DNA of 64,000 nucleotides. Origin: Marinobacterium weihaiense (lineage in GTDB: Bacteria > Pseudomonadota > Gammaproteobacteria > Pseudomonadales > Balneatricaceae). Below the pieces are notes generated by a model. It saw only the letters and a list, made by a program, of their open reading frames with translations. It ran no database searches and was not told where the DNA came from. Location: NCBI RefSeq assembly GCF_019061305.1, contig NZ_JAHQZT010000001.1, forward strand, positions 327,398 through 391,397. Direction: 5' to 3'. Positions 52,055-61,998 of the stretch are shown here, one piece after another. Every line of letters starts with the position of its first letter. Positions within the stretch are counted from its first letter, which is position 1. A program made the position numbers and the translations under genes.

Positions 52055-55000
52055 CGTGTTGCTCCTTGTCGGCGGCGATCAGCGCCTGCGCCAGCGTGTC
52101 CAGTTGTGCCTCATCGCGCCATAACTGCCAACCGGATGCCGCGAGACGTTCAATGCTTCCCTCGTCATCCGGTACAAACGCCAGCTTCAAATCCGGCCAC
52201 GCCCACTCGGTGGCCGCTACGACGGCGATGCCCTGTCGAATATCCTCACCCACCAGGGGAGCGGGCAATTGCCCGGCGGTTAGCTGCCAAAGCCGTTCCA
52301 GTGCATCCGGATAAGCGGTGTACTCCATCGCTTCCAGCCACTCGGCCGTCATGGCGACCGACTCGGGTGGTGGCTCCTGGGCTAAGTCCATCGGCTGCAG
52401 CGCATCATAGGCCGCCTGCTCGATGCCGCTGCGGCACACACCGGCAAAATCCGGCATGAACTGCAGCAGATTGACCGCACACCAGTACCGCCGCCACACC
52501 AGGCGGAAATCCTCGTGATCCTCAGCGGTATCATCAAGCCAGGCCAATACCGCAGGCCCCTTGGCAAGCTGCTCGGGCTGCTTGAACGCCGCCTGACCCA
52601 TCGCCGCGATCAACGTGAGTTCGGGTAGATCATTTAAACTCGCCTGGCCGCTCACACAGCCTGGCTGCAGCCGCTGCTGCCAGTCATGCGGGGCGTAATC
52701 ACGCATTTGCTGCAGCCCAAAGACATCCTGAGCACCGGCAGCGGCAAAATCCAGTAGACAAAGGGCACGGCTGCGCGCTGCGGTCACTAAGCCCTGCTCG
52801 CCGTGTGCCAGATAATAAATCAGCCAACGCAAACCGCCCTGTTGCAACAGAGGGGTCTGGCTTTCAAACGATGGCCAGTGCAGACGCGCGGCGATTTTGC
52901 CGTATTGCATCAAGGTACTCGGCACCAGAGGGTGCACCAGCCAGTCGGTCTCAGGGTGGGTCTGCGCCTGGCCTTTGGCGGGCAGATCCTGCCAGTTGAG
53001 ACTCCAGACGCGGAAACGCCCTGAGTTCAGCAACGCCTGGCGTTTGATACTGTCATCGCGCACCCGGCCGGCGTGGTATTCATAGCCATCCAGATAGATC
53101 GCCACCGGCTTGATACCGGCCGCTTCACTGGCCGGCCAGAACACAAAGTCCGGTCGGGTGCTGATCGCAATCCCATCGGCCGCCCCCAGCTCCACCTGCG
53201 GCTCCAGCATCCAGCTACGCAGCTGCCCCTGCTCGTCGCGTACACTGAGTGCAGCCCCCGGCTTGCCATTCACCTGGCGCCGGGTAAAACCGATATCCGG
53301 CCCCCAACCGGCCAACGTCTGCTCGAAACGCTTTTCCAGCTCGCTTTCATGCAGGGCGTTGAGGCTTTCGGGGTTCAGCTGTTCAACCGCGTGCAGTTGT
53401 TCACGGCGCTGCAGAATTTCTTCCAGCAACTCAACCGCCGCGCGGCGGGAGATCAACTCCAGATGGCGGCTTTCACGATAGGCAAACAGGCAGCGATAAC
53501 AGCCATCCTTACCTTCGGGATGATGGTTGCAACTGCAGTTTTTCAGATGTTCCAGCGCCGAATTCAGCATGCCCATCAGTTGGTCCGGTGACAGCAGCAG
53601 CTGTTTCAGATAACCGGTACCGCCGGGCACCGTATCCAGAATCACCAGATAGTGGCGGCGCAGATCGCCATTGCCCGGTTCCGGCTCGGAATAGCGGGTG
53701 ATCTGCAGATGGCCCACATCACCGCCGAAGAAGGCCTTGAGCCCCAGATGCAGCGTAGCCACCAGGCTTTGCAGCGCCACATCCGAACCCTGCACCTCGG
53801 CTACCGGCAGCAGCAGGCGCACCGCCTCGGAGGTCAGCTCACGGTACAGATACAGGGTATTCCAGAAATCGGCCGGATCACCCTGGCGGTTCTCCTTGCG
53901 CAGGCGACAGTTGATGCTGTGGTTGCGGCGCAGATCACGGCTGGCGGTTTGTACCTTGCCGCAGTGACGGCAGATATTGAACCCCGGCCGTTTGGCCGCC
54001 TTGCCGGCGATCTCGAATTCCATGCCATCATCGCCACGACGACCGAAATTCACCTCGCGGAAGGTCGCCTTGCGCAGATACTCAAAACCGAACGGCAGCG
54101 CCGGATCATCGAGCCGGTAGGCCCGCTCGGAGTCGCCTTCGTCAATATCCACCAGCAGCTGGCGGTTGTAGAACACCGGCTCACGCTGTTCGCTGTCATC
54201 ACCGATCCGGCTGTCACGGTCATGGGTATTGGCAAACACCTGGCGCAGTCTCAACAGCGTTTGCTGCTGCGAACTATTGCGCCAGAGATCGCTTTGGCAA
54301 CGGGGGCAACGCTCATGGGCATCCGCGGATGGCAATGGCTCGGCATAATGACACTGGTTGCACAGCCGCCACTCTTCGGCGCTGGACAGATTGATATCGA
54401 TCTGATCGATCTCCACCCGACGGCCGATACCGTAGAAGCGGCTTTGCGGCACCAGTTCACCCAGCGCGGCGGCCGAGGGCCGCACAATCTCGAACACCTT
54501 TTTCTCGTAGGTTTTTTTCTCGCTGTCCTTGATGCCGCCGCTGTTGTTATCGCGTCCTGTGCCCTGGCTGTCCCCTTCGGTGGGCTGCTCGTGCTTTTCC
54601 ACCCTGCGGAAAATCACCGACTGCAGGCGCACGCCCTCTTCGGGGAACGCGTAGTTGGGCAGCAACCCCTCATCGGTGAAGAAGTTCAGCGTTGGCCGAG
54701 CATTGACCGCTTTTTGCAGCTCCAGCAAGCCGGAGCGCTCGCTACGCGCATCACTTATCAGCCCCTCCACCACTTCATCTTGGGGTTGCTGCTCCAGCTC
54801 GTTCAGTGTCTTTTGCAGCTCATCGATCATCTTGCGCCGGGACGTACGCTCCTGCTGCAGTTCATGCAAGCGGTTGACCAGACGGTAGTCGATGGGCGGC
54901 TGGCCACCGGTGCCGAACAGGAACTGCTCCAGATGCCGGCGACTGGCCATATCCGCATCCAGCTCGGGGAACAGGCGCACAAAATCGTTGAACAGCGCAC

Positions 55001-58000
55001 TGCCCTGCTGCTCGATAAACGCCAGCAGGTTGTGCGGGAAAACGCTCTTGTCCTGACGCTCGATGCCGTCGAGCAACAGCTTGAGCGTGGCCGGAATGGC
55101 GCTGTCGTCGATACCGCTTGCCGTCCAGCGGTCGAAGCAGAAGGCGATCAGCTGGCGCTCCAGCACCGCACTGGCATTCAGATAGACGCCCGGCGTGCTG
55201 ACACTGCCCGCCATCATCTCTTCCGGCTCGTCATAGAAGTAGAGATCATGCGGCGCACCGTTCACCAGGGTGACGTTCAGTGCGTTGCCGTCCTTGCGCC
55301 CGGCGCGACCGATACGCTGCAAATAGTTGGCCTGTGCCGGTGGCACCGAGCACAGCAGCACCGACGACAGATCACCGATATCGATACCCATCTCCATGGT
55401 GGGCGTGGCCGACAACAGGTTGATATGCCAGGGCTGTTGCCCCTGCTTGAAGGAATTTTCGATGCCAAGGCGCAGATCCGGTGGCAACAGGCCGGTATGC
55501 TCGGAGGTGACCAGTCGTACCGGCGGCTTGGCGGCAACCGGAGGCGCGGTCATGCGGCCCGGCTGATAGTGGCCAAAACAGGTGCTGCGCTGGCAACCCA
55601 GGCCCTGCCAGTCCATCAGCTGGTCCTGCCCCACCTGCAGCTGATGATTACAACAGTCACAGTTGAGCTGTGCCACCTGGGTCACGCACAGCCAGAGATC
55701 GGGATTCAACGACCAGACCGGCTCGCCGCGCACCTCATGCTCCAGCAGCAAGCCGCTGCGGGTCAACGCCGCCAGCACACGGCTGAACACCTGGCGCAGC
55801 GAGGCTGACGCCATCACTGCATCGGCCGCCAGCGTCTTGGCGAACCAGCGCTGATGCCAGCCGGTCGGCGACATCAGGGTATCGAAATGCTTGGAGACTT
55901 TTTCCAGCGACACAAACGCCGGCAGACGTGCGCCCTTGCCAAAGCCCTGCATCCAGGGCAACTGATTGAGCAGATAATCCTTGCCGCCTTCACGGCGATA
56001 ACTTTCCAGCACCGAATGGTTAAACGCGCCCCGGGTGCGCAAGCGCCAGAGCAGGCCCAGCATAAACCGGCGCAGTTCGCCCGCCTCCAGAGCGGCCAGC
56101 TCGGCGACCTCCTGCTGCAACTCCGGCAGTGCCGCCGCCACCGCCTCATCCAGCGCCAGCAGATCGGGAGCGGCCACCGCCCGACCGGTACGCTCCAGGG
56201 TGCGACCGATACGGCTGCCCAGGCCAAACTCGTTCACCACCTCCCAGTTCAGCCGCGGGCGTATCCAGCGCTCGATCAGCTCATCCGACTCCAACCGACC
56301 ACTGGCCTGCAACTGCTCCCACTCCTGCAGCCATTCCATATTGGGGGCGATAAAGGTGGCCACGAAGGCTTCGCGCCCCAGCCGGTCGAGCCAGAAATCG
56401 GCAAACTGCTCCGCCGCCATCGACAGCGGCATCGCCTGCAGGCGCTCATGCAACGCCTGATGCAGCGCCGTGCGTAACGTCTGCCGCCAGGTGCGGGCAC
56501 CGAAAAAACCGGCCCGATGTGCCGCATCCTGCACCGAGTCGGAAAAGGTGATCAGCTTGTGGTCATCATTGAAGGTCGAGCCAAACAGCTGACTGATCAT
56601 CACACTGGCCAGACTGGCCGCCCGCGACCCCATCAGACTCAACCCATTGGTCGCACCGCAGTGGGGACAGTCAGGCACAAATTGGGTGATCTTGGCGCCC
56701 TTCTGCTGGCGATCGGCCCGCATCACCGGCTGCCACACCCGCTGCAACTCGGCTGTCGGAGCCTCACAGCCTGCGCACTCGGTAGCACCCGCCTGCCCTA
56801 GCGTACCGCAGCGGCCACAAAAGCTGCGCACCGGCCCATAACCGGGTGCGTCCCCTTCGGGCAGGGGAAACAGCACCTGGGTGTCCGGGTTCCGGCTAAA
56901 CCAGGCATCATAGATCAGATCACGGTCATCGCTGAGCTGGGCCTCACCGGGTATCTGGCGACTGACCCAACCGGTCGCGTGGCATTCACGACAGTGGGCC
57001 ACCGGCAGATGGTAATGTTCATTCCGGGCGTCCAGATCATCCGCCAGGCGCAGTGTCGGCTCGCGTTCGACACTGGCCAGCAAACGGCGCAGCTCGCGCA
57101 GCCACAGCTGATAGCGCACCTGCAAAAACGGCCCGGTGCCGCCGGTTTCCGGCTGCTCGCGCCAGGGCTGACGCCAACTGCGCGCCGTGGAGATCAGCGC
57201 CACCAGACTCGCCAGCATCATGCTCGCTTCTTCGGGCCGACAGTGGCGCTGCTGTTGCCAGTCCTGCAACAGACGGCGCAGATCCAGCAGGCCGGATGCC
57301 GAACGTACCAGCATCTGGCAGGCCTCATGACCCTTGAGCAACTCACCCAGGGCCACACAGGCCCGCGCCCGGACCATCTCGTCCTGACTGGTCAGCCCCT
57401 GTGGCGGCTGCTCGAACCAAAGCCCGGCGTGGGCGGCAATGTAATCGTCAATGGAGCGGTACCGCTCCGGCACCATCGCCCGCAACTGCTGGGGACTCGG
57501 CCAGCGACTGCCGCCTGTGGTATCGCCCGCCTGCAAAAACTCATCCGGCTGCAAACGGTCTTCCAGAATCACCGCCCGCTCATCGAAGGGTGCCGAGAAA
57601 ATACGCGAGGCATAATCGGTCAGCTGCGCCACGGCACCGGCATCGCCGATCGTTGCCGAGGTACCGACACAGGCCAGCTCATGACCCGCCTGGAGCCGAT
57701 CACGCAAACGCCGGATCAAACAGGCGAGATCCGTGCCCTGGGCGCCATCGAAGGTGTGCAATTCGTCCACCACCAGATAACGCAGTCGACCGGGATCATT
57801 GTGCCGCCAGATCGGTTGATCCTTGGGCCGCAGCAGCAGGTAATCCAGCATTTTGTAGTTGGTGAGCAGAATGTCCGGCGGGTTTTCGCGCTGGGTTTTC
57901 TTGCAGGTGATCACATAATCCGGCGTCATCTGCGTATGCGGCGACTGGTCGTTATCACCCACAAACAGCCCGACCCGCACCTTGCCGCGCAGCTCGTCAC

Positions 58001-58463
58001 GGCCATGAATTTCCTTGGCAAAGCGGCGTGCCTGGTCGGTCGCCAGGGCATTCATCGGATAAATGATGATCGCTTTGATCCCTGCCCCCTGATGGGCGGC
58101 ACAATGATCCAGCACCGGATACATGAAACACTCGGTCTTGCCTGAACCGGTGCCGGTGGCCACCAGCGTTGGCAATGGCTGATCGCCACACAGGCGCTGA
58201 AACGCCAGCAGCTGATGCCGGTACGGCGGAAAGCCCGGATGAAACTGGCGCAAGGGCAGCTCCGCGCCCGGCGCCAGGGTACGGAACGGCAACCCCAGGT
58301 TCAGCCAAGGGCCTTTGAACAGGGCATCGAGGGTATCGACATAATCATCCATCGCCGAGCGACCGTCATCACGACGGAAACCGGGGGTAGAGGCAGGAAA
58401 GGTGGTACGCAGAAAACGGGCAACGCCATCGATCAACTCGGGCGCCACAAGCGATGGCAGCAT
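52047..58463 (-). CDS. Giant DEAD/DEAH helicase with DUF1998 and PD-(D/E)XK-like module
   Basis: Very large protein of 2138 residues. The N-terminal superfamily 2 helicase has Walker A ATGTGSGKT (102-110) and motif II DELH (233-236); the second RecA domain has ATPTMEMGIDIGDL and LQRIGRAGRKDGNA. Cysteine pairs for zinc occur in CHATGW, CPRCQSDL and CNHHPEGKDGCYRCLF, and the last belongs to a DUF1998 domain. Near the C-terminus is a nuclease-like strand set: RPDFVF (D1772), YLDGYEYH (D1792, E1795) and K1807, fitting a PD-(D/E)XK or DUF559/Vsr-like fold. The size, helicase and DUF1998 resemble DruE of Druantia, but its partners differ. It is the middle gene of the three-helicase operon. Confidence 0.85.
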   Translation of the reverse strand: MLPSLVAPELIDGVARFLRTTFPASTPGFRRDDGRSAMDDYVDTLDALFKGPWLNLGLPFRTLAPGAELPLRQFHPGFPPYRHQLLAFQRLCGDQPLPTLVATGTGSGKTECFMYPVLDHCAAHQGAGIKAIIIYPMNALATDQARRFAKEIHGRDELRGKVRVGLFVGDNDQSPHTQMTPDYVITCKKTQRENPPDILLTNYKMLDYLLLRPKDQPIWRHNDPGRLRYLVVDELHTFDGAQGTDLACLIRRLRDRLQAGHELACVGTSATIGDAGAVAQLTDYASRIFSAPFDERAVILEDRLQPDEFLQAGDTTGGSRWPSPQQLRAMVPERYRSIDDYIAAHAGLWFEQPPQGLTSQDEMVRARACVALGELLKGHEACQMLVRSASGLLDLRRLLQDWQQQRHCRPEEASMMLASLVALISTARSWRQPWREQPETGGTGPFLQVRYQLWLRELRRLLASVEREPTLRLADDLDARNEHYHLPVAHCRECHATGWVSRQIPGEAQLSDDRDLIYDAWFSRNPDTQVLFPLPEGDAPGYGPVRSFCGRCGTLGQAGATECAGCEAPTAELQRVWQPVMRADRQQKGAKITQFVPDCPHCGATNGLSLMGSRAASLASVMISQLFGSTFNDDHKLITFSDSVQDAAHRAGFFGARTWRQTLRTALHQALHERLQAMPLSMAAEQFADFWLDRLGREAFVATFIAPNMEWLQEWEQLQASGRLESDELIERWIRPRLNWEVVNEFGLGSRIGRTLERTGRAVAAPDLLALDEAVAAALPELQQEVAELAALEAGELRRFMLGLLWRLRTRGAFNHSVLESYRREGGKDYLLNQLPWMQGFGKGARLPAFVSLEKVSKHFDTLMSPTGWHQRWFAKTLAADAVMASASLRQVFSRVLAALTRSGLLLEHEVRGEPVWSLNPDLWLCVTQVAQLNCDCCNHQLQVGQDQLMDWQGLGCQRSTCFGHYQPGRMTAPPVAAKPPVRLVTSEHTGLLPPDLRLGIENSFKQGQQPWHINLLSATPTMEMGIDIGDLSSVLLCSVPPAQANYLQRIGRAGRKDGNALNVTLVNGAPHDLYFYDEPEEMMAGSVSTPGVYLNASAVLERQLIAFCFDRWTASGIDDSAIPATLKLLLDGIERQDKSVFPHNLLAFIEQQGSALFNDFVRLFPELDADMASRRHLEQFLFGTGGQPPIDYRLVNRLHELQQERTSRRKMIDELQKTLNELEQQPQDEVVEGLISDARSERSGLLELQKAVNARPTLNFFTDEGLLPNYAFPEEGVRLQSVIFRRVEKHEQPTEGDSQGTGRDNNSGGIKDSEKKTYEKKVFEIVRPSAAALGELVPQSRFYGIGRRVEIDQIDINLSSAEEWRLCNQCHYAEPLPSADAHERCPRCQSDLWRNSSQQQTLLRLRQVFANTHDRDSRIGDDSEQREPVFYNRQLLVDIDEGDSERAYRLDDPALPFGFEYLRKATFREVNFGRRGDDGMEFEIAGKAAKRPGFNICRHCGKVQTASRDLRRNHSINCRLRKENRQGDPADFWNTLYLYRELTSEAVRLLLPVAEVQGSDVALQSLVATLHLGLKAFFGGDVGHLQITRYSEPEPGNGDLRRHYLVILDTVPGGTGYLKQLLLSPDQLMGMLNSALEHLKNCSCNHHPEGKDGCYRCLFAYRESRHLELISRRAAVELLEEILQRREQLHAVEQLNPESLNALHESELEKRFEQTLAGWGPDIGFTRRQVNGKPGAALSVRDEQGQLRSWMLEPQVELGAADGIAISTRPDFVFWPASEAAGIKPVAIYLDGYEYHAGRVRDDSIKRQALLNSGRFRVWSLNWQDLPAKGQAQTHPETDWLVHPLVPSTLMQYGKIAARLHWPSFESQTPLLQQGGLRWLIYYLAHGEQGLVTAARSRALCLLDFAAAGAQDVFGLQQMRDYAPHDWQQRLQPGCVSGQASLNDLPELTLIAAMGQAAFKQPEQLAKGPAVLAWLDDTAEDHEDFRLVWRRYWCAVNLLQFMPDFAGVCRSGIEQAAYDALQPMDLAQEPPPESVAMTAEWLEAMEYTAYPDALERLWQLTAGQLPAPLVGEDIRQGIAVVAATEWAWPDLKLAFVPDDEGSIERLAASGWQLWRDEAQLDTLAQALIAADKEQHDD

Positions 58464-58601
58464 GGTTCAATCCCTGGAACAAGATAACGGCAACAACAGG
58501 TTATAACAGCAGGACCGATGCAATACATCCATGAACTGCTGGTAAATACAGACAGGAACCTTAACCGAGAAGTGACGGCGGCGCCAGACACGGGACCGGC
58601 G

Positions 58602-61600
58602 CTAGCCTGCCAGCAAACCCAGCAGCGCCTCGCTGTCGTTCGGCAAAGCCGCCTTGCCGGTGGCATTAAAGAGCGCATCGGCCAACGCCTGCTTCTGTTG
58701 CTGCATCTGCTGAATACGCTCTTCTACCGTATCCATCGCCACCAATTTGTAGACGAACACCGGCTTGTCCTGACCGATACGATAGGCGCGATCGGTCGCC
58801 TGTCGCTCCACCGCCGGGTTCCACCAGGGGTCGATATGAATGACGGTATCGGCAGCGGTCAGGTTAAGGCCGCTGCCACCGGCTTTCAGGCTGATCAGGA
58901 ACAGCGGCACTTCGCCTGACTGAAAGCGATCAATCGCTGCCTGGCGCTTGCGCGTCTGGCCGGTCAGCTTGCTGTACGCAATTTTTCGCTGTTTTAGCAC
59001 TTCCTCGATAAGGCCCAGCGCCTGGGTGAACTGTGAAAACAACAGTATCCGCCGTCCCTCCTCCACCATCTCCGGCAAGGTATCCGCCAGCCATTCCAGT
59101 TTGGCGCTTTGGGTGATGTTGGCCGCCTTGTCCAACTTCACCAGACGCGGATCGATACAAGCCTGACGCAGCTTGAGCAGCGCATCCAAAAACTCGATAT
59201 GGCTGCGCGCCATGCCCTTGCTGGCGATCAGATCACGAATGCGCTTTTCCATGCTGACCCGGATCGCCTCATACAATTCACGCTGGCGACCGCCGAGCTC
59301 CACATGCTGCACCATCTCGCTCTTGGGTGGCAGTTCGGCCACCACATCCTGCTTGGTCCGGCGCAGCATGAACGGGGCGACCAGACGTGCCAGCCCCTGC
59401 TGACAGTCGGCATCGTTGTCATTCTCGATCGGCTTGCGGAACTGCTGATTAAACTGCTGCCAGCCGCCGAGCAGCCCCGGCAATGCAAAGTCCATCAACG
59501 CCCAAAGTTCGCCCAGGTGATTTTCCAGCGGCGTACCGGTCAGACAGATTCGGCGCTGGGCCTGAATGGCCCGCACCTGCTTGGCCAATTTGGTTTTCGG
59601 GTTCTTGATCGCCTGGGCCTCATCCAGCACCAGCAAACTAAACCCCTGCTCCCGATAATGCGCGGCATCGCGCAGAATCAACGGATAGCTTGTGATCACC
59701 AGATCCGCGGTTTCCAGCTGCGCAAACCGGGCCGCTCGGTCCGGGCCGTGAATCAGACACACCTCAAGATCAGGCGTAAACTGCCGCGCCTCGTTCACCC
59801 AGTTTCCCATCAAACTGGTGGGGGCCAACACCAGCGCGGGCTGCAACAAAACATTGTGCTCTTTCATCCGCTGGATCAGCGCCAGGGTTTGCAGGGTTTT
59901 ACCCAGCCCCATGTCATCGGCCAGAATGCCGCCAAACTCATATTCCTGCAGAAAATCCAGCCAGGACAGTCCCTGCTGCTGATAATCGCGCAGTTGCGCC
60001 TGCAGGCCTTGCGGCGCTGCAACGGGTTGCAGTCCGCTAAAGTTCTGTAGTTTTTCGAGCAGCTGCTGCGTTGCGGGCGCATCGCGAAGATTCAACTCCA
60101 GCTCTGGCTCTGCCGCCAATCGCGCCGCCTTGAAGGGCGGCAGACTGATCCCGGTCAGCCGATCTTCGCGGAACATCTCCAGGATCAACTCATGCAAGGG
60201 ATGCAATGAACGGGTGTCGATCTGAACGATGCTCTCATCCACCATATAACTGAGCTGTTCCGGCTGGCCTTCCGCCAGCCAACGCTCGATCACCGGGCGC
60301 ACATCCAGTTGATGCTCACCCAACGGCAAACGCAAGCCGAACTCGAACCAGTGGTTATCACCGTCACCGACATTAAAATCAAAACTGGTTGTCTGAACGT
60401 CGTAGCGGTAGCTGTCATCAACCTCCACTAGCCAGCCTTCGGCTTGCAGCTTTGGCAAGGATTCATCCAGCAGGTGCTGCCAGGCGGCCATGAACGCATC
60501 AAGACTGTTTACATCAGCGGGACGCAACACCGGCTCATCGTCCAATGTTTCCTGAACAAACAGCCCAAGATCAAACAGCCTGAGAATCGCCTGGTGCTCG
60601 GTTGCAAAATCGGTCTCGATCAGCAACTGACGCCCTTCATGCTCCGCCATAAAGCGAACCTCGGGCTCATCGCTGAACGGCACGCGGCAACCTTCATAAT
60701 CAAATGCCAGCGCCAAACCCGGTAGCCAGTAGCCGGCCTCCTGTTCGGTCGCTACCAGACGCAGCACCGGCGTTGCCTGGTTACAATGTTCAATTTTTTC
60801 GGCCTGCTCGGGCAACGCCAGCTGCTCAGGCGTCAGCCTGCAACCCAACTCGTAGGACAGCAGCGGCAGTTCTGTTGAAGACACCGGCGGCATACGCGAC
60901 AGGTGGATCACCTGCTCCGGTGCCATATCCGTCTGCAGCGGCCCCACCACATCCTCAAGATCATCCAGATAAAACAGCGGCGAAAGCGGCAACACTTGGC
61001 AGGGCTCGCCGGTCAACAGGGGCACCAACCGGGTTTGATCATGGTCACTTTGCCACTGCCATTGCAGCTCGCGCTCCCTGGAGAGCTGCAATGGACGATA
61101 ATGGTCGTACACAAACAACCGCCCCGTTTGCAGCATCTGTTGCAAGAGTGAGCCGCCGGAGCGTCCCTGTAACGGATAGCTGGAGTGTCCGGAACGCCCA
61201 TCCGCCAGTTGGCGAAGGATGGCAATATCCATCTCTGTCAGCATTTTGGGCGCGATATAGGGGCTTAACTTGAATAGTTCAACATTAAACGGCTTGACCT
61301 GGCTCCAGCTGCCATTCAGTTTCAGATAGCCTTTGTGAAGCTCGATGTCACAACCCAAATCCCGCGGCTGCAGCACATACAGCAGATGCTGACGGCTGGG
61401 CTCAAGCTCGACCCGGCCGTCCGCCTGTAGCTCCGGCCTTCCACCGGGCCACTGCTGCAGCCAGGTTTGCAAGGGTGAAGGCAGAGCGCCACGACCACTC
61501 CCCTGCATGTTACGCCCATACAGAAACAGCCAGGTCAGCGCGGTCGCCACCACATGCTTGCAATCCCACCCAACGGGGCAACTGCAACGACCATACAACT

Positions 61601-61784
61601 CTTCGCCGGCCTGACGCAGGTTAACGGTATACACCCGGTTGCCGTCCACCAACGCCTGCACCTGATCCGCGGCGGGGTTATCGGTCAACAGCTCGACTCG
61701 GCCTTCCAAATAGTAAGCCTCACCACGTTGAAATGTCTTCTGATCGACCAATTCCTGTATCTGGTTGTAGCTGAAGTTCAACAT
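58602..61784 (-). CDS. SNF2-family helicase with SWIM zinc finger
   Basis: Protein of 1060 residues. The N-terminus has a SWIM finger (C67, C69, C75, H77 in CSCPVGWDCKHVVA), followed by a long region of about 500 residues with no known motif. Then comes a SNF2 ATPase: motif I DMGLGKT (624-630), motif II DEAQ (721-724), LTGTPLENHLGELWALM and a C-terminal helicase domain with SGLNLTAADTVIHIDPWWNP. ATG 61784 is chosen over TTG 61802 because GGAAG lies upstream. It is the first gene of the operon, divergent from the DASS transporter. It probably moves along duplex DNA to displace proteins; a defence or repair role is inferred. Confidence 0.88.
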   Translation of the reverse strand: MLNFSYNQIQELVDQKTFQRGEAYYLEGRVELLTDNPAADQVQALVDGNRVYTVNLRQAGEELYGRCSCPVGWDCKHVVATALTWLFLYGRNMQGSGRGALPSPLQTWLQQWPGGRPELQADGRVELEPSRQHLLYVLQPRDLGCDIELHKGYLKLNGSWSQVKPFNVELFKLSPYIAPKMLTEMDIAILRQLADGRSGHSSYPLQGRSGGSLLQQMLQTGRLFVYDHYRPLQLSRERELQWQWQSDHDQTRLVPLLTGEPCQVLPLSPLFYLDDLEDVVGPLQTDMAPEQVIHLSRMPPVSSTELPLLSYELGCRLTPEQLALPEQAEKIEHCNQATPVLRLVATEQEAGYWLPGLALAFDYEGCRVPFSDEPEVRFMAEHEGRQLLIETDFATEHQAILRLFDLGLFVQETLDDEPVLRPADVNSLDAFMAAWQHLLDESLPKLQAEGWLVEVDDSYRYDVQTTSFDFNVGDGDNHWFEFGLRLPLGEHQLDVRPVIERWLAEGQPEQLSYMVDESIVQIDTRSLHPLHELILEMFREDRLTGISLPPFKAARLAAEPELELNLRDAPATQQLLEKLQNFSGLQPVAAPQGLQAQLRDYQQQGLSWLDFLQEYEFGGILADDMGLGKTLQTLALIQRMKEHNVLLQPALVLAPTSLMGNWVNEARQFTPDLEVCLIHGPDRAARFAQLETADLVITSYPLILRDAAHYREQGFSLLVLDEAQAIKNPKTKLAKQVRAIQAQRRICLTGTPLENHLGELWALMDFALPGLLGGWQQFNQQFRKPIENDNDADCQQGLARLVAPFMLRRTKQDVVAELPPKSEMVQHVELGGRQRELYEAIRVSMEKRIRDLIASKGMARSHIEFLDALLKLRQACIDPRLVKLDKAANITQSAKLEWLADTLPEMVEEGRRILLFSQFTQALGLIEEVLKQRKIAYSKLTGQTRKRQAAIDRFQSGEVPLFLISLKAGGSGLNLTAADTVIHIDPWWNPAVERQATDRAYRIGQDKPVFVYKLVAMDTVEERIQQMQQQKQALADALFNATGKAALPNDSEALLGLLAG

Positions 61785-61998
61785 GGGGCGTGCTTCCGGC
61801 AAAAAATCGATATTCTACTTACAACCGTTACTGGTTGCACTGCAGCCTCGAACACCTGAAAACCCGCACAGTGCGCATCAAAGGTTTGAGTGAATTCCGC
61901 AACCCTTTGACCTGCCTCGCCTTTTATTCCAATCCCATTGGACTTAAGTCGAACAGCGGCCAATAATGCAGTGTCAACTGTACAAATGGAGTAACACC

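Noticed and set aside
53652..55808. Plus-strand 718-codon open frame
   Set aside because: Antisense shadow of the giant helicase gene, whose motifs are clear on the minus strand.
52047..58463. Calling the large helicase DruE of a Druantia system
   Set aside because: Size and DUF1998 fit, but the partner genes differ from known Druantia types and no search could be run.
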